From the NCBI GenBank assembly GCA_937944445.1, contig CALDYP010000023.1, positions 147,689 to 211,688 on the forward strand: a stretch of DNA of 64,000 bases. The letters run 5' to 3'. This DNA is from an uncultured Anaerolineae bacterium (GTDB lineage Bacteria > Chloroflexota > Anaerolineae > Aggregatilineales > Phototrophicaceae). Below are positions 43,944 to 52,747 of the stretch, piece by piece. The notes beneath the pieces are model-generated. The model searched no databases. It had not been told where the DNA came from and was given only the letters and a program-made list of their open reading frames with translations. Within the stretch, counting starts at the first letter, position 1, and each line of letters starts with the position of its first letter. The position numbers and the translations under genes are program-made.

Positions 43944-44704
43944 ATGGACGACACCCCAAAATGTCGGGCGAGCTTGGCCAACATCGCTGCGGGGCCAGCG
44001 TGCAAGCTCACCAGATCGATTGCCCCGCCAGCCACAATCGCGCGGATGATGCGGCTGCTCGTCTCGCCAGTCTTGACCGCCGCGCTGACCTCATCAGCCT
44101 TGCGTCCACTGCCATCCAGCACCAGCACCGGCACAGGGGGTTCGCTGCGCGCTGTCGCAAGATAGATGTCCTGCTCAGCGACTTTGCCCCCGTTGATGAG
44201 CACCCCCAGCATCGGCTTCACGCCGCCGCTGATGGCGCGCGTCAGGTTCACGATCATCTGCGACTCGTGGCCCCAACTGCCCCGCTCCATCAACACGAAG
44301 TGCGAATGGCCGGGCTGGAGCGGCGTCTCGCCGCCGTGGTGGCGGCTGTTCGGGTAGTAGATCATCGGGCGCGGGGCCACCCCAATCAGTGGGAAGGTTG
44401 CGCCACGCTGCTGACGCGCCTCGCCTAGCAACTGCATCACCCCCGCTTGTGTCCCCCCGTCGATGACGATGAGGTTATGCTGGTGTGCAAACGACACAAT
44501 CGCCTCTTCAACCATCGCGCGCACCATCCGCAGATCATCCACACCCATCAGCGCCGCACCGCCGCTGATGAACAAGACCGGGCGGGGTGGCTCAATGCCG
44601 AGCGCTGCAAGGACTGCATGTAGATTTGAACGTGAGTTAACCAACACAGCGCGAGACGCCTGCTGATCGTCAAAACGTATGGTAAACGCGCGATACTCCG
44701 GCAT
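43940..44704 (-). CDS. LSDAT/SLOG-superfamily nucleotide-ligand sensor-like protein
   Basis: About 254 residues with a Rossmann-like layout. The glycine-rich elements VLFISGGAALMGVDDLRMVR, NLIVIDGGTQAGVMQLLGEA, GVLINGGKVAEQDIYLATAR and VPVLVLDGSGRKADEVSAAV match the prokaryotic LSDAT (TRPM-like SLOG) family. Members are predicted to bind NAD- or nucleotide-derived ligands and are often linked to signalling or conflict systems. An alternative GTG start lies at 44722. The gene is divergent from mutY (26 bp between chosen starts) and coupled to the downstream TPR gene. Confidence 0.72.
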   Translation of the reverse strand: MPEYRAFTIRFDDQQASRAVLVNSRSNLHAVLAALGIEPPRPVLFISGGAALMGVDDLRMVRAMVEEAIVSFAHQHNLIVIDGGTQAGVMQLLGEARQQRGATFPLIGVAPRPMIYYPNSRHHGGETPLQPGHSHFVLMERGSWGHESQMIVNLTRAISGGVKPMLGVLINGGKVAEQDIYLATARSEPPVPVLVLDGSGRKADEVSAAVKTGETSSRIIRAIVAGGAIDLVSLHAGPAAMLAKLARHFGVSSI

Positions 44705-44729
44705 AATGAGGGCTACCTTCACACACTCG

Positions 44730-45833
44730 ATGGACGTGATGCTATTCTCAGGCTCTGATTTTACCCTAAAACTCTTGAATTGGTTTGACGAGCACAGCGC
44801 AGCCCTGCCGTGGCGTGGCGCAGATGCCTATCGTGTGTGGCTCTCTGAGGTGATGCTCCAACAGACGCAGATCGCCACCGTCATCCCCTACTACGAGCGC
44901 TTCACAGCGGCTTATCCCACCGTAGAGGCGCTGGCCGCTGCCCCGTTAGATGATGTGCTCAAACTGTGGGAAGGCTTAGGCTACTACAGCCGCGCGCGCC
45001 ACCTGCACCACACTGCGCAGGCGGTCGCGGCGATGGGCGGGTTCCCGCAGACCGTCGAAGGCCTCATGCAGCTCAAAGGGATCGGGCGCTACACCGCAGG
45101 GGCCATCGCCAGCATCGCGTTTGGCGTGCGCGCGCCCGTGCTCGATGGCAACGTGACCCGCGTGCTGGCGCGTCTGTACGACATCAACGACGACGTCACC
45201 CAGCGCAGCACCCAAGCGCGCCTCTGGTCGCTGGCAGAATCGCTCGTCCCAGCCGAGCGCGCCGGCGACTACAACCAAGCGCTCATGCAGCTTGGGCAGT
45301 TGGTGTGTGTGCCTGTCAGCCCACGCTGCGCCGAGTGCCCCGTGCAAGCACACTGCCGCGCTCACGCCAACGGCACACAGTCACAGCGCCCCGTCAAACC
45401 GCACAAGGGCGCCACACCGCATTACGACGTGGCCGCTGGCCTCATCCGCGACGCCGCGGGTCGCCTGCTCATTGCCCAGCGCAAAGCGGACGGCTTGCTC
45501 GGCGGCTTGTGGGAATTTCCGGGCGGCAAGCAGGAACCCAACGAGACGCTGCCGCAGACGCTCCAACGCGAGCTGCGCGAAGAGTTAGCGATAGAGGTTG
45601 AAGTCGGTGAGCTGTTCGGAGTGGTGCGGCACGCCTTCACCCATTTCAAGATCACGCTGCACGCCTTTGAGTGCCGCTACCTCGGCCCGACGCCGCCCTA
45701 CGACGCGCCGCAAGCCATCGACTGCCAGCAGTGGGCGTGGGTCACCGAGGCAGAGCTTGACCGCTACGCTTTCGGCAAAGCCGACCGCCAGATCATCGCT
45801 GCGCTGCAAGCCCGCCGTGGGATGCTGCTGTGA
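44730..45833 (+). CDS. mutY: A/G-specific adenine DNA glycosylase
   Basis: 367 residues from the ATG at 44730. Removes adenine mispaired with 8-oxoguanine. The helix-hairpin-helix is LKGIGRYTAGAIASIAFG, the catalytic Glu is in SEVMLQQTQIATVIPYY and the Asp in VLDGNVTRVLARL. The 4Fe-4S cluster is C-x6-C-x2-C-x5-C in CVPVSPRCAECPVQAHC. The C-terminal Nudix-like domain recognises 8-oxoG. The longer open frame from 44679 would overlap the divergent SLOG gene and is rejected. Confidence 0.94.
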   Translation: MDVMLFSGSDFTLKLLNWFDEHSAALPWRGADAYRVWLSEVMLQQTQIATVIPYYERFTAAYPTVEALAAAPLDDVLKLWEGLGYYSRARHLHHTAQAVAAMGGFPQTVEGLMQLKGIGRYTAGAIASIAFGVRAPVLDGNVTRVLARLYDINDDVTQRSTQARLWSLAESLVPAERAGDYNQALMQLGQLVCVPVSPRCAECPVQAHCRAHANGTQSQRPVKPHKGATPHYDVAAGLIRDAAGRLLIAQRKADGLLGGLWEFPGGKQEPNETLPQTLQRELREELAIEVEVGELFGVVRHAFTHFKITLHAFECRYLGPTPPYDAPQAIDCQQWAWVTEAELDRYAFGKADRQIIAALQARRGMLL

Positions 45834-45837
45834 GAGC

Positions 45838-46914
45838 TTAATCGTCGTCTACAACGCCCGCTGCAAGCTGCTCAGCCTGTGCTTGCGTGGCCAACTGGTC
45901 GATGAAGTCGTCAATGTAGCCGTCCATCACCGCGGGCAGGTTGTAGCTGCTGTAGCCGATACGATGATCGGTTACGCGCCCCTGCGGGTAGTTGTATGTA
46001 CGAATTTTCTCGCTGCGCTCTGCCCCGCCGATCTGGCTGCGGCGCTCAGACTCGTGCTCAGCGCGCCGCTTCTCCATCTCCATCTCGTAGAGCCGAGCGA
46101 TGAGCACCTGCTTGGCGCGGATGCGGTTCTGAAGCTGTTTGCGCTCATCCTGCACCTCCACCACGATACCCGTCGGGATGTGCGTCATGCGCACGGCGCT
46201 GTCCGTCGTGTTGACGCTCTGGCCGCCGGCCCCCTGCGAGCGGAACACATCCACGCGCACATCGTTCATGTCAAGGTTGACTTCCACCTCGTCGATCTCC
46301 GCCAGCACCGCCACGGTGGCCGTGCTGGTGTGGATGCGCCCTTGTGATTCAGTCGCAGGGACGCGCTGAACGCGGTGCACGCCGCTCTCGTACTTCAAGC
46401 GGCTGAACACGTTGTCCCCTTTGATCATGAGGGTCACCGATTTGATGACGCCGCCGCCGGTCTCGTGCAGGCTGATGATCTCCGTTTTCCACTTCTTCAT
46501 CTCAGCATAGCGTAGATACATTCGCAGCAGATCGCCAGCGAACAAGCCCGCTTCGTCGCCGCCCGTGCCTGCGCGGATCTCCATGATGACGTCTTTGCCG
46601 TCGCGCGGATCTTTGGGCAGCAGCATCGTCTTGAGCTGCTCGTGCAGCGCTTCCGTCTCCTCCGTCAGCGTATCCACCTCGAGCTTGGCCATCTCAGCGA
46701 TTTCTTCATCGTGGCTGTAGGCCAGCTCCTTCGCGCCTTCCAGATCAGCCAGCTTCTTGCGATAGTCGCGGAAGGTGGTCACGATGTCGTGAATCTCGCT
46801 GCGCTCTTTGGCCAACGCGGCCACTCGCTCATAATCGGCCATCACTGCTGGATCGGCCAGCAGCCGCTCAATCTCTTCATAGCGTGCTTCGACGCCCGCC
46901 AGCTTGTCTAACAT
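45838..46914 (-). CDS. prfA: Peptide chain release factor 1
   Basis: 358 residues from MLDKLAGVE (an ATG at 46932 with its own AGGA is also possible). Terminates translation at UAA and UAG. The GGQ peptidyl-hydrolase motif lies in RSQGAGGQSVNTTDSAVR, followed by HIPTGIVVEVQDERKQLQNR. The RF1-type codon-recognition region is present before it, and the domain order is that of RF1, not RF2. Convergent with mutY (4 bp between ends). Confidence 0.95.
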   Translation of the reverse strand: MLDKLAGVEARYEEIERLLADPAVMADYERVAALAKERSEIHDIVTTFRDYRKKLADLEGAKELAYSHDEEIAEMAKLEVDTLTEETEALHEQLKTMLLPKDPRDGKDVIMEIRAGTGGDEAGLFAGDLLRMYLRYAEMKKWKTEIISLHETGGGVIKSVTLMIKGDNVFSRLKYESGVHRVQRVPATESQGRIHTSTATVAVLAEIDEVEVNLDMNDVRVDVFRSQGAGGQSVNTTDSAVRMTHIPTGIVVEVQDERKQLQNRIRAKQVLIARLYEMEMEKRRAEHESERRSQIGGAERSEKIRTYNYPQGRVTDHRIGYSSYNLPAVMDGYIDDFIDQLATQAQAEQLAAGVVDDD

Positions 46915-47083
46915 GGTTGATTCATCCTTCATGGTCTGCCCATTCCTAATAGCAACAACGAGGCGGCATCCTCTCAAACGCAGCATGATTGAGAGCAGAA
47001 GTCAGCTAATGGGCATCGAGACGACGTAAACGGTTCATCGTGCAGCAGTATAGCACGCAGGACTCATCATGAGCAGACTGCGT

Positions 47084-48868
47084 CTACGGTCGGAATTGAA
47101 CCCCGCGATAGGCCGCGAACAGGTCACGCAGCTTCAGGCGCTGATACTTGCCAGTAGAAGTCACCGGAACGTCCGTCCCGAACACAACGACTTTGGGCGA
47201 CTTGTCGAAGCGCAGCACGTCGCGGCAGTGTGCGATGATCACCTCAGCGTTCGGCGCTACCCCTTCCTGCGGGACGACGTACAGCCCCACCTCCTCGCCG
47301 TAGTAGTCGTTCTCAAACGCAACCGCCAGCGCCAGCTTGACGCCCGGCGCGCGCAGCGCCACCTCCTCGATCTCAAATGGGCTGAACTTGACGCCGCCGC
47401 GGTTGATCAGTTCCTTGATGCGCCCAGTGATGAAGAAATAAGGCCGCCCATCCGCCCCTTCAAGGTAGAACCCCTCGTCCCCTGTACGGAACCAACCAAA
47501 CTTGAACGCCTCGGCGTTGGCGTCATCGCGTTGGTAATAGGACAGCATGACGTTGTGCCCACGCACGCAGATTTCGCCGCGTTCGCCCGCGCCCAGCCGC
47601 TGGCCGCTGCCATCCGCGCTGAAGATGCCCATCTCGTTCACGTCAATCGGGCAGCCGATGCTCGGGTAGCCGTGATCGCGCAGCCAGCGTTGATGCTCGT
47701 CCCACGGCTGCGTTACCGGCAGGAAGCATGAATAGCAGGTCGTCTCGCTCAGGCCATAGCCATGCACGATCGGAAAGCCGATCACGTCTTCAAACTCGCT
47801 GGCTAATCGCACTGACAGCGTCCCCGCGCCGCAGATGAAGTGGCGGAACGCCGTCAGGTTGAGGCGGTTGATCCCGTGGCCGAAGATCGTCTCGCCCTGC
47901 GCGCTGTTGCTGTGGGCATAATCCAGCAGGTATTGCAGCAGCGTCGGCACGACGGAGACGATCTGCACCTTCTCGCGCGCGACGCGCTCCCAAAAGTGGT
48001 GCACCGTAAATTTCTGGTTCAAGACGACTGAGCCGCCCACCAACAGCGGCGTGATGAGCGTGACGACGATCCCGTTCACGTGGTGCAGCGGCAGCACACA
48101 CATCAGGCGCTGATTGCCGGTGATGGCGTGCCACTGCGCGATGGCCTGCGCGTCAGCAATCAGGTTATACTGTGACAACACAACGCCTTTGGGCGCGCCA
48201 GTTGTGCCGCTGGTGTAGACGATGAGCGCCTCATCGTCGAGCTGCGGCGTGCGGTCGTTGGCCGGGCGGATGCTCAAATCGCCCGATTTAGCGCCGCTCT
48301 CGTCGCCTAAGAACGTCGTCGAGCGGCTGCGCACGATCTCCTCAAACAGCAGCGTGCCCTCCGTCGGCTCGCCCCCCATCTGGATCACGCCTTGTATGCG
48401 CGTGTCCGTCTGCTGGAGGATGTGCCGCGCCCGCTCTTGGTAGGGCTGCTGCACGAACAGCAGCTTGGCTTCGCTGTTGCGCAAGATGAAGCCGATGCGC
48501 GCGTCATCCTCGCTAATGTTCTGTGGGACGACCGCCGCCCCGATGATCCAGCAGGCCATGTAGATGAGCACGACTTCTGGAGCGTTATGCGCCATGACTG
48601 CCACGCGATCCCCGCGCTGAACCCCCAAATCATCAAACAACAGGTTGGCCACCTGATGACAGCGCGCCACGAACTCGACAAACGTCAGCTCATCGCGCTG
48701 GTTGGCCGCGTCATAGCTGATGAGGAACGGCTTGCTGCCGGAGGTCTTAGCGTGCAGCGCTAGTGCGTCGCGCAGGTTGCGGAACGGGGTGCGATGCTGC
48801 GTGGGCGGCCACGGGTAATACGTGCGAGCCTGAACAATATTGGTTTGTATGTCAGTAAGAAGGGTCAT
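47084..48868 (-). CDS. AMP-dependent acyl-CoA synthetase/ligase
   Basis: 594-residue ANL-superfamily enzyme that activates a carboxylic acid to its acyl-adenylate and then acyl-CoA. Motifs: P-loop IVYTSGTTGAPKGVVLSQ, YGLSETTCYSCF, adenylate-binding GWFRTGDEGFY, hinge ITGRIKELINRGGVKFSPFE and the C-terminal catalytic Lys in VPVTSTGKYQRLKL. Substrate is probably a fatty or aryl acid and cannot be fixed by eye. AAGGA lies nine bases before the ATG. Monocistronic. Confidence 0.9.
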   Translation of the reverse strand: MTLLTDIQTNIVQARTYYPWPPTQHRTPFRNLRDALALHAKTSGSKPFLISYDAANQRDELTFVEFVARCHQVANLLFDDLGVQRGDRVAVMAHNAPEVVLIYMACWIIGAAVVPQNISEDDARIGFILRNSEAKLLFVQQPYQERARHILQQTDTRIQGVIQMGGEPTEGTLLFEEIVRSRSTTFLGDESGAKSGDLSIRPANDRTPQLDDEALIVYTSGTTGAPKGVVLSQYNLIADAQAIAQWHAITGNQRLMCVLPLHHVNGIVVTLITPLLVGGSVVLNQKFTVHHFWERVAREKVQIVSVVPTLLQYLLDYAHSNSAQGETIFGHGINRLNLTAFRHFICGAGTLSVRLASEFEDVIGFPIVHGYGLSETTCYSCFLPVTQPWDEHQRWLRDHGYPSIGCPIDVNEMGIFSADGSGQRLGAGERGEICVRGHNVMLSYYQRDDANAEAFKFGWFRTGDEGFYLEGADGRPYFFITGRIKELINRGGVKFSPFEIEEVALRAPGVKLALAVAFENDYYGEEVGLYVVPQEGVAPNAEVIIAHCRDVLRFDKSPKVVVFGTDVPVTSTGKYQRLKLRDLFAAYRGVQFRP

Positions 48869-49064
48869 AGTTGATCATCCTTGTGCACTGTTGAGAGTAT
48901 AGCGCAAACCGCGATCATTTCTCACTCACCACGGTCTAGCGGTTCCGACATTACCTTAGCGACTTCTCAACAAAACAACGAAATTCTTAGGGATCGCGTA
49001 TATAATGGAAGTGTACGCATCTTTATGACTTCAACTTCAGTAATTAACTTCAGGTTAGGATGAT

Positions 49065-49904
49065 ATGCAGTTTAGGCGAAGAAACACCGCATGGCTGGCC
49101 GCGCTAGGGGTGCTCATCGGCTTAGCTCTGCTGGCTACAGGAGGAACCCTCTCTGCTCCCATACAGATCGCGCTGATCGCCATTTTTGCTGTGGCGATGA
49201 TCGCCTCGCTGGTGAACGTTGACGCCAACAACCGTATTCTCGAGTCGCTGCGCACCTCACCGGTGCGTGGGCGCATGACGCTCGAAGCGCGCGAGGCGGA
49301 AAGCCGTGCCCGTGCCCGCGGGTTGTACTACCGCGGCGGGGCCACCATGCTCGACGTTGGGTTGATCGCCATCCAAAGCAGCGAAGATGGCATGTCGATG
49401 CGCCGCACCTCCGAAGTGAGCAAGGACGATGACGGCGTGCGCCCCTTCATCACTTTGTTCGTGCAGCCCAAAGACGCTGAGCGCAACGTCGCCGTCCGTT
49501 TTGAGATTTACGATCAACACGGCACGCCCAAGTTCATGTTCGAGACGCGCAAGTTTCTCCGCGCGGGTGAGATCACCATCATGTCTGACAACTACCTGCC
49601 CCTCGCGGGCAACAATCAAATCGACGGCGTCGGTGATTGGGAATCGCGCGTGTACGTCGATGGCAATTTGATGTCCGTCCAGCCGATGACGATGCTGCCG
49701 TCCATCAACGAACGCAGCAACCGCTTGAACCGCATCTCGCGCTTGGCGGATGATGCCGATGTCGTGTTCGACATCATGGACGAAGAAAAGCAGCCGCGTT
49801 CCCCGACTTTGCAGGATCTGCTCAGCAGCAGCGGCGGGACTGAAGAGAACGACATCGAGGCAGCCATACGCCGCCGCAACGCAACCAGCCGCCGCCGGAG
49901 GTAA
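49065..49904 (+). CDS. Membrane protein with two N-terminal helices and a beta-rich cytosolic domain (paralogue 1)
   Basis: 279 residues. Two membrane helices at about 8-28 and 32-50 (LAALGVLIGLALLATGG and IQIALIAIFAVAMIASLV) are followed by a basic stretch. A beta-sandwich-like domain comes next (MLDVGLIAIQSSEDG, RPFITLFVQPKD, NVAVRFEIYDQHGTPKFMFE). A conserved-looking tail contains TLQDLLSSSGG. The downstream gene has the same architecture and comparable strands, so they are paralogues. No known family recognised. First gene of a three-gene unit with a CHASE2 kinase. Confidence 0.7.
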   Translation: MQFRRRNTAWLAALGVLIGLALLATGGTLSAPIQIALIAIFAVAMIASLVNVDANNRILESLRTSPVRGRMTLEAREAESRARARGLYYRGGATMLDVGLIAIQSSEDGMSMRRTSEVSKDDDGVRPFITLFVQPKDAERNVAVRFEIYDQHGTPKFMFETRKFLRAGEITIMSDNYLPLAGNNQIDGVGDWESRVYVDGNLMSVQPMTMLPSINERSNRLNRISRLADDADVVFDIMDEEKQPRSPTLQDLLSSSGGTEENDIEAAIRRRNATSRRRR

Positions 49905-49910
49905 CCAAGC

Positions 49911-50735
49911 ATGAACGACGGAAACGAAGCAACGCGCGCTTTATGGTTTTTAGTGGCTTTTCTGCTGGCTTTAGCTGTCTTTTCTAACCTTTCGACCATC
50001 TTCTTGCTGATTATGCTGGTCTTAGCTGGCATGTGGGTGGCGCGCAACGTCAACGTTAACGACCTGCGCCAGAACTTAGACGTCTTCAATCAAAACGCTG
50101 CGCGCGAGCCGTTCGATGACGACGATGAGGACGACCTTTTCGAGGAAGAGGAACGTGCCGTCCACCGTGAGCCTGTCTATCGACATGCGCTAGCCGCGGT
50201 CGAAAACGCCGGCCTCAACCCAGACACGGTCAAGGTGCTGGCGGTTGACCTCGGCGTGATTGCCTTCCGTAATGATGGCAGCGCGACCGTCTATCGCACG
50301 TGGACTATCCCAGAGGACGCGCGCAGCATCCAGCCGTTTGTCACTCTGCGCCTGCCGACGCTGGCAACCGGTCGCATCCGCTTCGAAATCCTCGACGCCT
50401 CCGGCCGCAGCGTTTTCTCGTCTGAGACGGACCACCGCCTCGAACCCGGGCGCAACTTCATCAACCCGCCGGCGCGCCTGTCACTGCGCGATCAGCCGAA
50501 CCTAGACGGACGCTGGCAGCTTCGCATCAGCGCAGATGGCGTGCTGCTGGCGCTGCACCGCTTCGAATTTGCCGAGCCAACCACCGCCAAAATTCGCCAG
50601 AGCCTCGGCGAAGACGGTGAAATTCGCGCGGACAGCCGCTTGATCCTCGACGAAACCGCCACTCCGCGCATGTCGCTGGACGATCTGCTGGCTTATCAAG
50701 ACGAGGAACAGAAGTCCCGCCGCAGCGAGTTATGA
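49911..50735 (+). CDS. Membrane protein with two N-terminal helices and a beta-rich cytosolic domain (paralogue 2)
   Basis: 274 residues. Two membrane helices at about 8-45 (WFLVAFLLALAVFSNLSTIF and LLIMLVLAGMWVARNV) are followed by a very acidic linker (FDDDDEDDLFEEEE). A beta domain is then matched to the upstream protein by VDLGVIAFRNDG, QPFVTLRLPT and GRIRFEILDASGRSVFSSET, with a tail SLDDLLAYQDEE. A perfect GGAGG overlaps the upstream stop, and its own stop overlaps the kinase start (ATGA). Function unknown; co-translation suggests a complex with the kinase. Confidence 0.72.
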   Translation: MNDGNEATRALWFLVAFLLALAVFSNLSTIFLLIMLVLAGMWVARNVNVNDLRQNLDVFNQNAAREPFDDDDEDDLFEEEERAVHREPVYRHALAAVENAGLNPDTVKVLAVDLGVIAFRNDGSATVYRTWTIPEDARSIQPFVTLRLPTLATGRIRFEILDASGRSVFSSETDHRLEPGRNFINPPARLSLRDQPNLDGRWQLRISADGVLLALHRFEFAEPTTAKIRQSLGEDGEIRADSRLILDETATPRMSLDDLLAYQDEEQKSRRSEL

Positions 50736-52747
50736 GAGCAGTGCGAACCGCCCCATATTCGCTGCGACGCGCGCTGTTGAGCGGGGCACTGATCAGCCTG
50801 CTGCTGTTGACGCTTTTCCACATGGGCGCGTTTACGGCGCTGCGGCTGAGCTTGACCAACATCTACTATCTCGATTCTACACCCAGCGACCAGATCATCC
50901 TCGTCGCGCTGGACAACGCCAGCTTTGCCGCCTTCGGTCGCGCCCCTAGCTCATGGGATCGCACACTCTATGCCGATCTGGTCACGCGCTTAAGCGAGGC
51001 TGGCGCACGGGCGATCGTGTTCGACATTCTTTTCAGCGAACCAACGCCGCAAGACGCCGCGTTTGCAGAGGCGTTGGCCGCCGCGCGCGCTAGCGAGGCG
51101 CGCACCCGCATCGTCATGGCTGCCGCTGGCGTGAACATCTCGACATCGATCGATCACCCGCAGTACAACCGTGGGATCCGCTTTGAGACGGTGCTGCTGC
51201 CCACCCCAGCGCTGCAAGCCGTCAGCGACTATGTGGGCTTCGTCAATGTGCTACCAGACGCGGACAGCCGTGTGCGCCGACAGCTGTCGCTCATCCAAGT
51301 GGGCAGTGCGCCCCTGTCAGAGCCGCCCGCGCTGTCCCTGTCGCTAGCGGCTTACCTCGCCTACTTGCGCATCCCGCCCGCAGCCCTGTCGCAGGTCATC
51401 CTCCAAGCGGGTGATCAGCTTCGGCTGGCGTCCTCACAGACGCTGCAAGTTGATCCACAGGGGTTGTGGCGGCAGAACTTTTTCACCTCCACCCGTGAGG
51501 ACACGCCCGCGCGTTTTGCCACGGTCTCGATGGTTGACGTGCTCAACGGCAGCGTTGACCCCGCGCTCTTTCGAGGGCGGATCGTGCTGGTAGGCATTTT
51601 GAACAGCACCGGCGCAACTGATCAAGCCCTCACCCCCAACTCGGCGTCACCAATGGCGGGCGTTGAGATTCAAGCGAACGCTATCGAGTCGCTGCTTCAG
51701 CGCCGCACCCTCACTGAGCCATCCCCCACACAAGAATCGCTCGTCATCGTGGCTTTTGCTGTGCTCTCGATGCTGGCGTATGATCGAGTCACGTGGCGCT
51801 ACAAAGCGCTGCTGCTGTTGGGCGCGGTGTTGGCGTACCTAGTCGTTTCCTACATCCAATTTGACGCCATCAACCAGATCAACAACTTGTTCTACCCCCT
51901 GCTCGCGCTGATCTTGCCCTTTACGCTGTCCGTCGCGTTCGACGTGACCGATGAGATTGCGCGGCGCATCCGCAGTGAAGCCCAAGTGAACTTGCTGCGT
52001 GAGCTAAACGCCCGCACTGAGGCCGAGCGCGAGACGCTGCGCCAATTGAACGAGTTGAAAACGCGCATGATCCGCATGGCCTCGCACGACCTCAAAAACC
52101 CCCTTCAGCGCGTTCTCGGCTACAGTGAGCTGCTGCTCGATGACGACACGCTCGACGATTCACAGCGCAAGTTCGTCACCAACATCTTCAAAGCCAGCGA
52201 TGAGATGTACATGCTCATCAGCGAGCTGCTCGACCTTGAACAACTCCGCAGCACGGGCGAACTCAACCTTGAACCACTAGAGTTCAACGACCTCGTGCGC
52301 ACCGTTGCCCAGCGGCATGAACCCGATGTTTACCGACGTGAACAGCACTACACGCTCGACCTCGCGCCTGACCCGCTGCCTGTCAAGGTGGATGGGCGCA
52401 AGCTCTCACAGGCGATCGCCAACTTGATCGGCAACGCGATCAAATACACGCCAGACGGGGGCAGCATCACCGTTCGGGTGTGCGCTCACGATGGCATGGC
52501 ACGGCTGGAAGTCCACGATACCGGCTATGGCATCCCAGCCGAGGCCTTGCCGAATTTGTTCAGCGAGTTTTTCCGCGCCAAGACCGCCGCCACCCAGCAC
52601 ATCAAGGGAACCGGGTTAGGCCTCAGCCTTGTCAAGCAGATCGTCACTGCACACAGCGGGCGCGTGTGGGCTGAGAGCGTAGAAGGGCAGGGCAGCACAT
52701 TCTACCTTGAAATTCCGCTGTGTGACGAAAGCGCTCAGCGCACGTAG
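50732..52747 (+). CDS. CHASE2-domain sensor histidine kinase
   Basis: 671 residues. N-terminal membrane helix, then an extracytoplasmic CHASE2 sensor (about 45-325; IILVALDNASFAAFGRAPSS, ARAIVFDILFSEPT and FRGRIVLVGI). Three further helices (about 335-400) precede a short coiled coil. The HisKA domain has phospho-His H452 in MASHDLKNPLQRVLGYSELL. The HATPase has N box NLIGNAIKYTPDGG, G1 VHDTGYGIP and G2 KGTGLGLSLVKQIV. No linked response regulator. It overlaps the preceding membrane gene by 4 bp. Ligand unknown. Confidence 0.9.
   Translation: MRAVRTAPYSLRRALLSGALISLLLLTLFHMGAFTALRLSLTNIYYLDSTPSDQIILVALDNASFAAFGRAPSSWDRTLYADLVTRLSEAGARAIVFDILFSEPTPQDAAFAEALAAARASEARTRIVMAAAGVNISTSIDHPQYNRGIRFETVLLPTPALQAVSDYVGFVNVLPDADSRVRRQLSLIQVGSAPLSEPPALSLSLAAYLAYLRIPPAALSQVILQAGDQLRLASSQTLQVDPQGLWRQNFFTSTREDTPARFATVSMVDVLNGSVDPALFRGRIVLVGILNSTGATDQALTPNSASPMAGVEIQANAIESLLQRRTLTEPSPTQESLVIVAFAVLSMLAYDRVTWRYKALLLLGAVLAYLVVSYIQFDAINQINNLFYPLLALILPFTLSVAFDVTDEIARRIRSEAQVNLLRELNARTEAERETLRQLNELKTRMIRMASHDLKNPLQRVLGYSELLLDDDTLDDSQRKFVTNIFKASDEMYMLISELLDLEQLRSTGELNLEPLEFNDLVRTVAQRHEPDVYRREQHYTLDLAPDPLPVKVDGRKLSQAIANLIGNAIKYTPDGGSITVRVCAHDGMARLEVHDTGYGIPAEALPNLFSEFFRAKTAATQHIKGTGLGLSLVKQIVTAHSGRVWAESVEGQGSTFYLEIPLCDESAQRT

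Noticed and set aside
42663..44704. Calling the SLOG/TPR cassette an antiphage system outright
   Set aside because: No toxic effector, nuclease, TIR or pore-forming domain is visible, and no other defence genes adjoin it; recorded as a candidate signalling cassette only.
50990..51217. Short antisense frames throughout the kinase, STAND and glyQS genes
   Set aside because: All fall inside genes with strong motifs on the other strand or frame and lack ribosome sites and family resemblance.
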